Position numbers and translations under genes: made by a program
Shown: piece by piece, positions 1 to 8,626 of the stretch
Layout: every line of letters begins with the position of its first letter
Position numbering within the stretch: position 1 is the first letter of the stretch
Notes under the pieces: generated by a model
What the model saw: only the letters and a program-made list of their open reading frames with translations
Databases searched by the model: none
What the model was told of the DNA's origin: nothing
Source of the DNA: CAVVUC01 sp963751395
GTDB lineage: Bacteria > Verrucomicrobiota > Verrucomicrobiia > Chthoniobacterales > Chthoniobacteraceae
DNA: 64,000 bases
Assembly (NCBI GenBank): GCA_963751395.1
Contig: CAVVUC010000001.1
Span: 1,178,001 to 1,242,000, forward strand
Direction: 5' to 3'

Positions 1-456
1 CTCTACGATAAGGCGGTGATGGATTATTGCCGGGGGCTGGACGATCCGTATCCCTACTTTCGCGGGCTGATCGCGGAGATCGGCTTCCCTGTTTCGCGGA
101 TTCCCTACAAACAACCGGCGCGCAAACGCGGGTTCACCAAGAACAATTTCTACACGCTCTACGACATGGCGATGCTGGGATTCACCAGCCACTCGAAGGT
201 TCCCCTGCGGCTGGCGACCATGCTTGGATTTGGAATGTCGCTTTTAAGCTTGCTGGTTGCGGTGCTTTATACCGCCTACAAGCTGTTATTCTGGCAGAAT
301 TTCCCCGTCGGCATTGCGCCGGTGGTGATTGGCCTATTCCTGTTCTCCTCCGTGCAGCTTTTCTTTGTCGGCATCCTCGGCGAATACATCGGCGCGATTC
401 ACACGCAGGTCTTGCATCGCCCGCTCGTGGTGGAGAAGGAGAGGATTAATTTTTGA
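1..456 (+). CDS. Membrane-anchored family 2 glycosyltransferase, C-terminal part (5' end outside window)
   Basis: The frame is open from base 1, so the gene begins upstream. What remains is the end of a GT2 domain and two hydrophobic segments (near residues 70-95 and 103-125 of the visible part), followed by a short basic tail containing GEYIGAIHTQ. This tail layout is typical of DPM1/GtrB-like transferases that make or use polyprenyl-phosphate sugars at the inner membrane. The complete paralogue at 10276-11259 has the same tail (GSYLAHIYDEV). The catalytic DxD region is not in the window, so substrate cannot be guessed. The gene is followed directly by a minisatellite. Confidence 0.8.
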   Translation, partial: LYDKAVMDYCRGLDDPYPYFRGLIAEIGFPVSRIPYKQPARKRGFTKNNFYTLYDMAMLGFTSHSKVPLRLATMLGFGMSLLSLLVAVLYTAYKLLFWQNFPVGIAPVVIGLFLFSSVQLFFVGILGEYIGAIHTQVLHRPLVVEKERINF

Positions 457-473
457 AGGTTGAGCAGTTGAAG

Positions 474-577
474 AGGTTGAGAGGTTGAGAGGTTGAGAGG
501 TTGAGAGGTTGAGAGGTTGAGAGGTTGAGAGGTTGAGAGGTTGAGAGGTTGAGAGGTTGAGAGGTTGAGAGGTTGAG
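474..577. repeat. Minisatellite: 13 perfect tandem copies of aggttgag
   Basis: The 8-bp unit aggttgag is repeated 13 times without a mismatch, between the glycosyltransferase stop codon and the 3' end of the gene ending at 627. Flanking bases (474 leftward and 578 onward) are purine-rich degenerate versions. The same word recurs at 1739-1778 and in altered form at 20621-20675, so it looks like a genome-specific simple repeat that can change copy number by slippage. Confidence 0.95.
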
Positions 578-626
578 ACGCGGAAGGCTGAAAGCTGAGA
601 TTGGAGGGCGGAGATCAGGGATGCGG

Positions 627-1346
627 TCAGGAGAGGCGACGAGACACGAAGTTCCGGACTTTATCCAGGGGCGATTTTTCGAGCTGCTCTTGCGGCCACA
701 CAGATCCGTAGTCAATGTTCCAACGCGTTGCGGCTTTGCGTGCCTCCGCGCTGCCTATGATCGTCCGCGTCTCTTCCAATAGGTTCACGACCGCCCGCGG
801 TTCGATTTTGCCTGCCTCCGCTCCATTGAGAAAATCCTTAATGAATTCGCGGTGACAGAGAAGGAGCATCTTGAGGTGCTTGACATCGTTGCGGGTGGTT
901 TGATCCAGCGTTGCGACGTTACTGATTTTCGCCTTCAGAAGTTTGATGGGGGCGGGGACGAGCGCAACCATGCCTTCGATTTTCACCGGAACAACAACGT
1001 CCAGGTCTTTTGCGCTCAGACCGCGCACAGCGTGCAGAACGTCAATGGAACGGTGCCTGCCGGAAAGTTCGACCTCAAGTTTTCCAACAACCGGAGTGCG
1101 TGGTGCTGAAAGATGTTTGATCCCGCCGAGCTTCTTGTGCAGGGCATCCAGCAATTCCCGGGTGCCGTAGATATCGAGGTCTTTGCTTGTGAAGGGCTGG
1201 AACTGCGCGAATTCCCCGCCGATGCGCGGCTCGTAACGGATAGCCCAGATGTTTACCGCATGTCCCCCGACAATGAGCGGGGTGCGGCCGCCGAGGTTTG
1301 TCTGGATGACCTCCCGAAAATCATGGGCCGTCGTTGCGTCCGACAT
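627..1346 (-). CDS. Nucleotidyltransferase-fold protein, possible toxin of a toxin-antitoxin pair
   Basis: A 239-residue protein. Near the N-terminus it has LIVGGHAVNIWAIRY (about residues 24-38) followed by FTSKDLDIYG (about 52-61). The G-G-x-A-x-x-x-W plus (T/S)KDLDI pattern is that of minimal nucleotidyltransferases such as the AbiEii-type and related families, in which the DxD aspartates bind metal. The rest is mostly helical with no recognised domain. It lies 6 nt downstream of the small gene at 1353-1562 and is close to vapBC, so a toxin role is plausible but inferred. A stand-alone housekeeping nucleotidyltransferase is the alternative. Confidence 0.65.
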   Translation of the reverse strand: MSDATTAHDFREVIQTNLGGRTPLIVGGHAVNIWAIRYEPRIGGEFAQFQPFTSKDLDIYGTRELLDALHKKLGGIKHLSAPRTPVVGKLEVELSGRHRSIDVLHAVRGLSAKDLDVVVPVKIEGMVALVPAPIKLLKAKISNVATLDQTTRNDVKHLKMLLLCHREFIKDFLNGAEAGKIEPRAVVNLLEETRTIIGSAEARKAATRWNIDYGSVWPQEQLEKSPLDKVRNFVSRRLS

Positions 1347-1352
1347 GCCCTC

Positions 1353-1562
1353 TCAATGCGCGTAGTGTTTGCGAGCGAATGCAGCCAGATCAACGATTTC
1401 GATGCGCGTGTTCGCCGGAATCATCGAATTCTCCTCCTGGAGTTCCTCCGGCGTTACCAGATGCAAAGCCAGCCGGCACGCGTCCTCGGCACGTTCGCGC
1501 CGATGCTCCTCATCCATCTGCTGGAGGCTGATTGTTTTGGCTTTCATATCCATCTTCACCAT
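1353..1562 (-). CDS. Small hypothetical protein paired with the nucleotidyltransferase gene
   Basis: A 69-residue, charged, probably helical protein. It is encoded immediately upstream of the nucleotidyltransferase-like gene with a 6-nt gap, so the two are probably co-transcribed. There is no signal peptide or membrane segment and I do not recognise the family. Its size, position and soluble nature would suit an antitoxin or partner protein. Possible internal starts (Met at residues 4 and 6) leave the N-terminus uncertain. Confidence 0.5.
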   Translation of the reverse strand: MVKMDMKAKTISLQQMDEEHRRERAEDACRLALHLVTPEELQEENSMIPANTRIEIVDLAAFARKHYAH

Positions 1563-1863
1563 TGCCGCCCTTTATCTGTGGAGTCAAGAGCTGCGGAGGG
1601 AAACCTGAAAGCGGAAGGCGGAAGGCGGAAAATCCGGGGTGAATGGTGAATTGTTGATGGCAGGAGAAGGCGGAAGACGGAAATCTGGAAGCCGAAAGCG
1701 GAGGGCTGAAACCTGAAACTTGAAAGCAGGAGGTTGAAAGGTTGAGAGGTTGAGAGGTTGAGAGGTTGAGAGGTTGAGAGGTTGCTGGGGAAACCTGAAA
1801 GTTGCTGGAACGGATGCGCAGCAAAGGCCAGGCTTTCAAACTGAAGTTGGAAGGCGATATTGC
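1563..1863. repeat. Gene-free repeat-rich stretch with a second aggttgag array
   Basis: No convincing gene. The stretch is purine-rich on the + strand and made of short recurring words (ggaaggcgg, gaaacctgaaa, gcggaag). It holds five perfect aggttgag copies at 1739-1778 plus degenerate copies on either side. It separates the nucleotidyltransferase pair from vapBC. Confidence 0.8.
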
Positions 1864-2292
1864 TTATTTGACCGGGTTGAACCACTTCAAGCCGTGGAAA
1901 CGGGAAAAATCAGCGTCGTTGGAGTGAACCTGAGCGCCCGCAGCCAGCGCGTGCGCGGCGATCAATGCGTCCGTGGTCAGGTTGCCGCCGACTCCGACCT
2001 GCGAAAGCAACTCGAAGAAGCGATGAAAGACAGACGGTTCTGGAACAAGAAGTTGGACTGTTGGAATCGCGAGCCAGGATTCGATGATCTCGCGCACCTG
2101 ATCCACGGTCATTGGATTTTCGTTGAGTTGTGGGTGGGTTGTCAGACGGGTGAAGGCAAGGAGCACCACCCAGGGAAGCCCGACTACCTTGCCTTCGGAG
2201 AGCAACTTCTCCCACCAAGCCTTCGCTTTTGCGTGAAAGGGAGATCCCGCGTCGTATGCGTAGATCAGGAGGTTGGCGTCCGGCACGATCAT
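1864..2292 (-). CDS. vapC: VapC-type PIN-domain ribonuclease toxin
   Basis: A 142-residue PIN domain. It starts MIVPDANLLIYAYD (first acidic residue D5), has the central VGLPWVVLLAFTRL segment and ends with GGNLTTDALIAAHAL and NDADFSRF, which carry the later metal-binding acids. This profile matches VapC toxins that cleave RNA and are held inactive by a VapB partner. Its start codon overlaps the stop of the upstream antitoxin gene (2289-2292). In this subgroup the usual mid-domain glutamate position reads alanine (LLAFTRL), so check it before assuming activity. Confidence 0.9.
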   Translation of the reverse strand: MIVPDANLLIYAYDAGSPFHAKAKAWWEKLLSEGKVVGLPWVVLLAFTRLTTHPQLNENPMTVDQVREIIESWLAIPTVQLLVPEPSVFHRFFELLSQVGVGGNLTTDALIAAHALAAGAQVHSNDADFSRFHGLKWFNPVK

Positions 2293-2549
2293 GGCTGCCG
2301 GGCTTGCAAGGCCTCGTCCGCTTCGAGTTGATCGTAGAGTTGATTCATGCTGGTCCTGCGGAAACCCGGTTTCATTCCAAGCCGGTGGGCTTTCACCCGG
2401 AAAGATTTAGCAGGGCGGGGCGTTTCCTTCTGCGCAAGGCCGGCGCTCAGTGCTTGATTCACGAGATCCTTGAAAGAGAGACCTTCCCTCGCGGCTCGTT
2501 CCTTCAGTTGGCGCAGGATGGCATCGTCGATGGTTAAAGTCGTGCGCAT
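2289..2549 (-). CDS. vapB: VapB-type ribbon-helix-helix antitoxin
   Basis: An 86-residue protein opening with MRTTLTIDDAILRQLKERA, the beta-strand and first helix of a ribbon-helix-helix DNA-binding fold, followed by a basic, probably disordered tail that would wrap the toxin. It sits immediately upstream of vapC with a 4-nt ATGA overlap. By family knowledge it neutralises VapC and autorepresses the operon. The intergenic region 2550-2755 upstream would hold the promoter, but I see no clear operator there. Confidence 0.88.
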   Translation of the reverse strand: MRTTLTIDDAILRQLKERAAREGLSFKDLVNQALSAGLAQKETPRPAKSFRVKAHRLGMKPGFRRTSMNQLYDQLEADEALQARQP

Positions 2550-2755
2550 GAAGGCATCATGATGCTGGAGCAGGACATGTCAAACCCGCTTTCAAGAAGG
2601 ATCACGGCGGACATTCCCGCTACTTGAAACCGTATGCCTTCTGCGACGAACGCGTGAACAAGTTCAGCGACGGTGAGGTGGACCCCATTCTTCGGCCAGA
2701 AGCGCTTATAAATAAGCGATGGTGGCCGGGGCTTGTGGGAGCGTAGCAGCCGGGA

Positions 2756-3481
2756 TCAGCGGAGGAAGTTGTATTTGACGATGCACAAGAGGGCGCTTAC
2801 CCCGTCGCGCCAGTGGATCTTCTTTCCTTCTTCGTAGGTGCGGCCGTAATAGGAGACCGGCACCTCGTAGATGCGCACACCGAGCCGGGCGACCTTGGCC
2901 GTGATCTCCGGCTCGAACCCGAACCGGTTTTCCTCGATGCGGATTTCCTGGATGATGTCGCGCCGAAAAACTTTGTAGCACGTCTCCATGTCGGTGAGGT
3001 TCAGGTTCGTCGCCATGTTGCAAAACTCGGTGAGAAGCCGGTTGCCGACGGAGTGCCAGTAATACAGGACTCGGTGCATCCCGGCCCCGCAGAACCGGGA
3101 GCCGAACACGACATTGGCTTTCCCCATTCGGAACGGCTGGATCAATGTTTCGTATTCACCCGGGTCATACACAAGATCGGCATCCTGAATCAGGACGATC
3201 GGGGCACTCGCTTTGGCGATGCCGGTTCGAAGAACTGCGCCCTTGCCATGGTTGAAATCGTGCCGGAACGCTTTGATCCGGGGTTCGCCGACTATGAGTT
3301 TCTGAAGCGCCTCCCACGAGCCATCCGTCGAGCAATCATCAACCACGATCAACTCCCGCACGCAGGGCTGGCCGAGGACGGCCCTGACGACTGCCGCGAC
3401 GGTCGGCGCTTCATTGTAAACCGGCATCACGACCGAGACGCACGCAGTTTCCAAAGTCGCTGAGAACTCGCTCATTGCCAT
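2756..3481 (-). CDS. Family 2 glycosyltransferase (dolichyl/polyprenyl-phosphate sugar synthase-like, no membrane tail)
   Basis: A 241-residue GT-A domain. SVVMPVYNEAPTVAAVV (about residues 17-33) forms the nucleotide-binding start, IVVDDCSTDGSWE carries the first acids, and IVLIQDADLVYDPGEY holds the catalytic DAD (DxD) motif. GFEPEITAKVA and FGSRF are also typical of DPM/DPG-synthase-like enzymes that move a sugar from a nucleotide to a polyprenyl phosphate. Unlike the transferases at 1-456 and 10276-11259 it has no C-terminal membrane segments. It is divergently transcribed from the polytopic gene at 3661, suggesting shared control. Confidence 0.85.
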   Translation of the reverse strand: MAMSEFSATLETACVSVVMPVYNEAPTVAAVVRAVLGQPCVRELIVVDDCSTDGSWEALQKLIVGEPRIKAFRHDFNHGKGAVLRTGIAKASAPIVLIQDADLVYDPGEYETLIQPFRMGKANVVFGSRFCGAGMHRVLYYWHSVGNRLLTEFCNMATNLNLTDMETCYKVFRRDIIQEIRIEENRFGFEPEITAKVARLGVRIYEVPVSYYGRTYEEGKKIHWRDGVSALLCIVKYNFLR

Positions 3482-3660
3482 TCGGCGGAAAATAGCCGGG
3501 CACCCACCGGGCTGGAAGCAAATTAAGGCGAGGTGAGTTGGATGGCCCGGGCTTGGCGTTGGGTTCGGCTTTTTGCGGGATCAGTTGGAACCGGATCTTT
3601 CTGTTTGTTTGAATCCTCCGAAGCGATCTGCGTAAGCTGCGATATCAAACCTCTTTCATT

Positions 3661-5466
3661 GTGAAGAAATCTTCGTCCGCAAAAAGCATCAAACGCAAAA
3701 CAACAGATCACACTCATTCGCCCCAAAAGAATGGGTGGCTAATCGAGGCGATGCGAGTTGGACTGCTGATATTTATTTGCTTCGCGGTTTGGTGTGTTGC
3801 TTACAATCGATTCAGCGTGGCGTCCTGGCAGACCCCGATCGAGTACGGGATCGACCCGGCCGCTTCCGACGTTAAATTCAATCTGGCCTTAATTAAGAGC
3901 GCCGCAGATGGCAACTTCTGGCCGCTCCTTCCGAAAAGAGTTCCATCTCTCGGCGCGCCTTATACAGCGGATTGGAATGATTTTCCGATCATTGAGGAGT
4001 TCTTGTTTTTCTTCTCCGGGCTGGCTGCGAAGTGCATCGGAGTTTTTGCGGCGCTTAATCTTGCCGTGCTGGTTTCGCAAGTCCTCGCCGCAGTCGCGCT
4101 TTACGTCACTTGCCGGGCGCTGAAGTGTTCGTGGCGATGGTCATTCGCCATTGGAATTCTGTATGGCTTTTGCACCTATGCCTTCGCGCATGCGGCCCAT
4201 CACGTGACCGTGACCTGCTACTGGCAGGTGCCGCTTTGTCTGCTCGTTTGCCAGTGGATTGGCAACGGAATGAAATTCGGCGGGAGACGACATTGGTTTG
4301 CGCTCGCCATTGCGGCGATAGCTGGACTGCAAAACGTCTATTACACGGCAATGTTCATTCAACTGGCCGCGCTCGCCTGTCTTGTCCAAGTCATCCGGCG
4401 GCAGCAATGCCCGTGGAAGTCTGTGGTTACAGTAATCGGCGTCTCAATCGGCGCTTTTGTTCTGATGAATGTGGACACGTTTTATTACCACCTGGTGAGC
4501 GGGCAGAATCCAGCTGCTGTCGTGCGCAACTACAAATGGCTGGAGTTTTACGCGTTGAAGATCATCGACATGCTCATACCGCCTCCCTATCATCCGGTTC
4601 TCGGTGATCTGGGTGCGAGTTACTTCAAACAAACGCTTCTTCCCGCTGAGGAACCCCCGGCATGCTACTTGGGGCTTGTTGGTGTTGCAAGTCTCGCATG
4701 GTTATGCGGGCTGGCGCTGGTTCGTGCGGTTCGCAGGCCGCCGGGTGTCGTCCCGACAGAAGCAATGCAGGTTATTTGGATAACGCTTTACTCAGTGGTT
4801 GGTGGATTGAACGGGCTTGTCGGCATTTGCGGCATCCAATTCTTCAGATCAACGACGAGGTATTGCATTTTTATTTTAGCCATCGTTTCGATCTTTGCCG
4901 CGCGCAGGCTTTCGATCATCGAAAAACAGTGGCCCATGCCGATGAGGTTCATTATCCCGCTGCTTGTCTGCGCGTTCGCGCTCTGGGAGCAGGTGCCGCC
5001 TCAGCCGCGCGCAAATGAAATCCAACGGACTGCTGCGGTCGTCGATGCCGACAGGCGCTTCGTGGCTGAAATGGAAAAGCGGTTGCCATCGGGAGCGATG
5101 GTCTTTCAGATTCCGGTCATGGAGTTTCCCGAAAGTCCAGCCCCAGGAGTTTCTGCTTACGATCATTTCCGGCCTTACTTTTTTGCAAAACATCTGCGGT
5201 TTTCATTTGGCACCACAAAAGGTCGGCCACGTGAAAACTGGCAACGGCGGCTGGCTGCAATTGATCCCGACAAGGCCGTCGCAGCGCTTGAGGATTACGG
5301 TTTTTCGGCAATCTATGTCAACCGGAGCGGCTTCCAGGACAGGGGCAGGGCGCTTCTGGCGGCATTGGCGGCTTCGGGGCGCTCTGAGTTGATCGAAAAC
5401 TCACTTGGCGACCTGGTTTGCGTCCTGCTCAGGCCGACATCGACGAAATTACCGCCTGATTTTTGA
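3661..5466 (+). CDS. Polytopic membrane protein, probable GT-C-type glycosyltransferase
   Basis: A 601-residue protein with a basic N-terminus, about eleven hydrophobic segments up to residue 445 and a C-terminal extracytoplasmic domain. The first large loop (residues 57-110) contains EYGIDPAASD and APYTADWNDFP, placed like the acidic first loop of lipid-linked-sugar GT-C transferases. The start used is GTG at 3661; an ATG at 3751 would remove a charged leader. It converges with the glycan operon ending at 5505 and diverges from the transferase at 2756-3481. Function in surface polysaccharide or glycoprotein assembly is inferred from fold and context. Confidence 0.7.
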   Translation: MKKSSSAKSIKRKTTDHTHSPQKNGWLIEAMRVGLLIFICFAVWCVAYNRFSVASWQTPIEYGIDPAASDVKFNLALIKSAADGNFWPLLPKRVPSLGAPYTADWNDFPIIEEFLFFFSGLAAKCIGVFAALNLAVLVSQVLAAVALYVTCRALKCSWRWSFAIGILYGFCTYAFAHAAHHVTVTCYWQVPLCLLVCQWIGNGMKFGGRRHWFALAIAAIAGLQNVYYTAMFIQLAALACLVQVIRRQQCPWKSVVTVIGVSIGAFVLMNVDTFYYHLVSGQNPAAVVRNYKWLEFYALKIIDMLIPPPYHPVLGDLGASYFKQTLLPAEEPPACYLGLVGVASLAWLCGLALVRAVRRPPGVVPTEAMQVIWITLYSVVGGLNGLVGICGIQFFRSTTRYCIFILAIVSIFAARRLSIIEKQWPMPMRFIIPLLVCAFALWEQVPPQPRANEIQRTAAVVDADRRFVAEMEKRLPSGAMVFQIPVMEFPESPAPGVSAYDHFRPYFFAKHLRFSFGTTKGRPRENWQRRLAAIDPDKAVAALEDYGFSAIYVNRSGFQDRGRALLAALAASGRSELIENSLGDLVCVLLRPTSTKLPPDF

Positions 5467-5504
5467 CTGCTTAGCCGCAAGGGCAACTTCTGTGGTGATG
5501 ATTG

Positions 5505-6455
5505 TTATGCGTGCGAGTACTGCTCGTAACTTGCCGCGTGCTGGCGAAACCACTCCGCCGTGCGATGAAAACCCTCAGCGAAGGAACATTCCGGCTCCCA
5601 TTGCAGCTCACGTTTGATGCTTTGGCAGTTTGAAACCCAGACGTTGGTATCCCATATTCTACCTGGCATCGAGCCCCATTCCGGCTCCGCCGTGATATTC
5701 AACTCCTTGCGTGCAACTCCAACGACTTCACGCAGACTGGTCTGGACACCGGTGCCCAGGTTGTAAATGGCACCGAGTTTATGCGGGAGTTGCGCGGCTG
5801 CAATAAAAGCGCTGCAAACATCTTCCACGTAAACATAGTCCCGGGCCGTATCCGGAGAAACAAGCGGAGGATAGCCCCCTTTTAGCCCGTTAAGAATCAA
5901 TTGAGGTATTAACCGATTGGTCTCTTCAAATGGACCGTAAGCCGAGTAAAGCCGCAAAGTTGTGAGCGGGAAGTGCCGGCTCTGCGCTGTGTAACGGCAG
6001 AACAAAGTCGCGGAGGCTTTGGCCACGGCATAGTGGCTATTCGGCTCGATCCCCTCCGTTTCCATTGGCGCATGATCCTTAAATCCGTATTCCGAGGACG
6101 AGCCGGCATGGACGAAAGACTCGAAGCCCGCCGCTAGACAAGCGCTGACGAGGTGGACCGTGTTCATCAAGTTCGTTTGCAGAATCTCGGAGACGTTTGT
6201 CTGCCATGAATACGCTCCATGCGCAGCCAAGTGAAAGATCCAGTCCGGCCGGACTGTCGCGACGAGTTTCATCGCAGCCTCCGGATCGCGAAGGTCACTC
6301 TCGTGCAGGGCAACATTGCCGAGTATCTCCTGGATGCGCCACGCTTTGTATCCCTGTCTGACCAGGAGATGAACTTCGTGTCCTTCGCGCAAGAGCCTTC
6401 TGGCGAGGTTTGCCCCGACGAACCCTGTGCCTCCTGTTAAAAGCGTGCGTTTCAT
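5505..6455 (-). CDS. NAD-dependent epimerase/dehydratase (extended SDR)
   Basis: A 316-residue protein when started at ATG 6455, which overlaps the upstream stop by 4 nt; a start at 6473 would add six residues. It has the Rossmann glycine motif LLTGGTGFVGANLARRLL, the catalytic serine region VHAGSSSEYG and the active-site YAVAK (YxxxK). A C-terminal substrate domain contains DYVYVEDVCSAF. This is the layout of nucleotide-sugar 4-epimerases and 4,6-dehydratases. It is the last gene of a seven-gene leftward operon and probably supplies a modified nucleotide sugar; the exact substrate cannot be read. Confidence 0.88.
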   Translation of the reverse strand: MKRTLLTGGTGFVGANLARRLLREGHEVHLLVRQGYKAWRIQEILGNVALHESDLRDPEAAMKLVATVRPDWIFHLAAHGAYSWQTNVSEILQTNLMNTVHLVSACLAAGFESFVHAGSSSEYGFKDHAPMETEGIEPNSHYAVAKASATLFCRYTAQSRHFPLTTLRLYSAYGPFEETNRLIPQLILNGLKGGYPPLVSPDTARDYVYVEDVCSAFIAAAQLPHKLGAIYNLGTGVQTSLREVVGVARKELNITAEPEWGSMPGRIWDTNVWVSNCQSIKRELQWEPECSFAEGFHRTAEWFRQHAASYEQYSHA

Positions 6456-8626
6456 CCTTTGTTTCGCTGCCAAAGCTCGAAGGCGCCGAATTTTGACTGA
6501 AGGGTGTAGTTTGTTTCCACCGTCTTGTGAATTAGGGACCAGACGTCCTGGGCGTTCTCCGCTCGCGCGCGGGCGGCATTGTCGCGGATCGCCACGAAGT
6601 CCGGGCCACTACTTTCCAATCGCTCTTTAAGTTCTAATAACGCCGAGCGGGTTCCTACAGCCGCAAACGAAGGTGAGTAGCGAGTCCAAGGCGGAATGTC
6701 ACTTGCGTAATAATAAACGGTGTCCGCGTTATCGAGGATCGCAACGCTCTTTCCGCTCGCATGAATGTCCCGGAGACATTGTGTGAGCGCATGAAAACCG
6801 GCGATGTAGTTCTTGAGATTAGCTGGCAATCCGCACACGTCGTGCGGTTGGTCGAAGAGACACAATCCCTCCTTTTCTTCCCCGCCCAAAAGAGTCTTGA
6901 TGGCGCTCGGGTAGCTTTTGAACGCGGGCGTGACCCAGAGCCAGAAAAGACAGCACGCGAGTGCGCCGATTGGAATCAATCTCATTTGGAATGCCTTGGT
7001 TCTTGAAACCATTTGTCGGCTTCCAGAATTCATCACCGCAAACGGAACCAGCCGCGATGCCAGAACGCATGTGACGATGCCGAATGGGACGGCGACATGG
7101 TAGATGTTGAATGGGTGCGATCGGCCGATAAACAAAAGAAGGACCACGATCCCGTAGGAGGAGATCGTCCCAAGAAGCACGTCACCATCACTGCTCTCTT
7201 TCTGTATGAGATTGATCAGCGCGGGAGCCATCCCGGCCAGGTAAACCACGAGGAACAGTGTCAACAGCAGCAGGGTTCCATCCGGGACAACGGCGACGGG
7301 AATCATCATGAAACCCGCTCCGAAGCTTATGAATGTCTCAAGCCATCCGGTCCAGAACGCCTTGTGCAAGAGCGTTCCCCTGCTTGCGACATAAAGGCCG
7401 GTGATAAGAATGGAGCCAGCGACTGCGAACGATCCCATCGCAAGAAGGACGAGCCTGCCAAGGCGGGGTGCTGTCTTTAATCCAAAGGAATAAGTCCAGT
7501 AGCCGAGGAACGTGGCTGCAAGGTAAATGCCAGTGTCCGTTTCCAAAAGAATGCCAAGACCCACGAGCGTGCCTGCCAGCAAAGCCCATGCACTTCGTCT
7601 GCTTCTAATGTGAAGGACCAGGGCAATAAAGAACCAGACATCCATCATGGACCGGACGATGCTGGAGGAAGGGAAGCGCCAGAGCGGGTCGTTTGGGAAC
7701 GAACCATGGAAAAGCTGCAGAACGAGCGCAAAGAAAACTCCCGCCGCCGCCCAATCGGAGCGCCCAGTCAGCAGCCTTAGCAGCCAGTAGACGCCCACGT
7801 AGTAGATGCAGCCGTATAGCACCGCAAGATGGATCATTCCGCCGTAAGAGATTGGTATGATGACGGAAAGCGCATTCAATAAAAGAGGCCAGCCGACTCC
7901 GTACTGGGAGTAATAGTCGGTGCAGAGCGCGCCGCCGTGGCGGAAGGCGAGGGTTGGAGCCATTGCGAAAAAATTCCAGTGATGAAACTCTTCGCCCAGA
8001 TAGCAGTGTCCTGCGAGATTCCGATAAGACGGGATGTAGATGATCGCGGCCAGAAGCAATGGCACGAGAATGTCCAGCCAGAGCCTCCCGGTTTCCTTGC
8101 CAGATGACACTACTTCCCTTCGCTTGGCTGCGTTTTTCAATGGTTTGCTATTTGAAAAATCGAAGGGAATCCACCGCCAGGCAACCGTTGTAATGGCCAA
8201 AGAGAGGCAGGGCGGCAGGTAAAGCAGCAACATGAAAAACATTGGAACCGCAAAACCCGCGAGAACGAACGACCATCGGGTGACAAATAGGATCACGAGG
8301 TGGATCAAGAAGAGCGCCAGGCAAACGCCGATTTGCGCTTTCGCACGATAAGGTCTCGCTGCTTCATCCTCGCGGTCGGCCCGCCGTTTCCAGATGAATG
8401 CGAGAAGCAGGATAAGAGCGGCTGCCGTCATGCATCCCTTTATGTAGATGCCAACGTCGCGTTCCGGCGCGTAGGAGGACAGTCCGGCCAGAGTCAGTGT
8501 TGCAGATACTTTTGGGTCTGGCCTTTCCGGCCCGAATAGAGTGAGCGTCGTCAGCATCAATTCCGTGCCGATCGACACTCCGAAAACAAGCGGCCACCAA
8601 ACAGCGAGTCGTGATGAGCTATTCAT
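6452..8626 (-). CDS. Large polytopic membrane protein of the glycan operon (GT39/PMT-like, tentative)
   Basis: A 724-residue protein with a dozen or more hydrophobic segments and a soluble C-terminal portion from about residue 570. A segment near residue 220 (CYLGEEFHHWNFF) is an acidic/aromatic loop between membrane helices, in the position where lipid-sugar-using transferases keep catalytic acids. I do not recognise a named family. Its start overlaps the upstream methyltransferase by 8 nt and its end overlaps the epimerase by 4 nt, so it is translationally coupled to sugar-modifying enzymes. A membrane glycosyltransferase or polymer ligase role is inferred. Confidence 0.65.
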   Translation of the reverse strand: MNSSSRLAVWWPLVFGVSIGTELMLTTLTLFGPERPDPKVSATLTLAGLSSYAPERDVGIYIKGCMTAAALILLLAFIWKRRADREDEAARPYRAKAQIGVCLALFLIHLVILFVTRWSFVLAGFAVPMFFMLLLYLPPCLSLAITTVAWRWIPFDFSNSKPLKNAAKRREVVSSGKETGRLWLDILVPLLLAAIIYIPSYRNLAGHCYLGEEFHHWNFFAMAPTLAFRHGGALCTDYYSQYGVGWPLLLNALSVIIPISYGGMIHLAVLYGCIYYVGVYWLLRLLTGRSDWAAAGVFFALVLQLFHGSFPNDPLWRFPSSSIVRSMMDVWFFIALVLHIRSRRSAWALLAGTLVGLGILLETDTGIYLAATFLGYWTYSFGLKTAPRLGRLVLLAMGSFAVAGSILITGLYVASRGTLLHKAFWTGWLETFISFGAGFMMIPVAVVPDGTLLLLTLFLVVYLAGMAPALINLIQKESSDGDVLLGTISSYGIVVLLLFIGRSHPFNIYHVAVPFGIVTCVLASRLVPFAVMNSGSRQMVSRTKAFQMRLIPIGALACCLFWLWVTPAFKSYPSAIKTLLGGEEKEGLCLFDQPHDVCGLPANLKNYIAGFHALTQCLRDIHASGKSVAILDNADTVYYYASDIPPWTRYSPSFAAVGTRSALLELKERLESSGPDFVAIRDNAARARAENAQDVWSLIHKTVETNYTLQSKFGAFELWQRNKG

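Noticed and set aside
2550..2755. Possible 50-codon gene fragment (reading LKPYAFCDERVNKFSDG)
   Set aside because: Protein-like composition but no start, no homologous context and too short to support.
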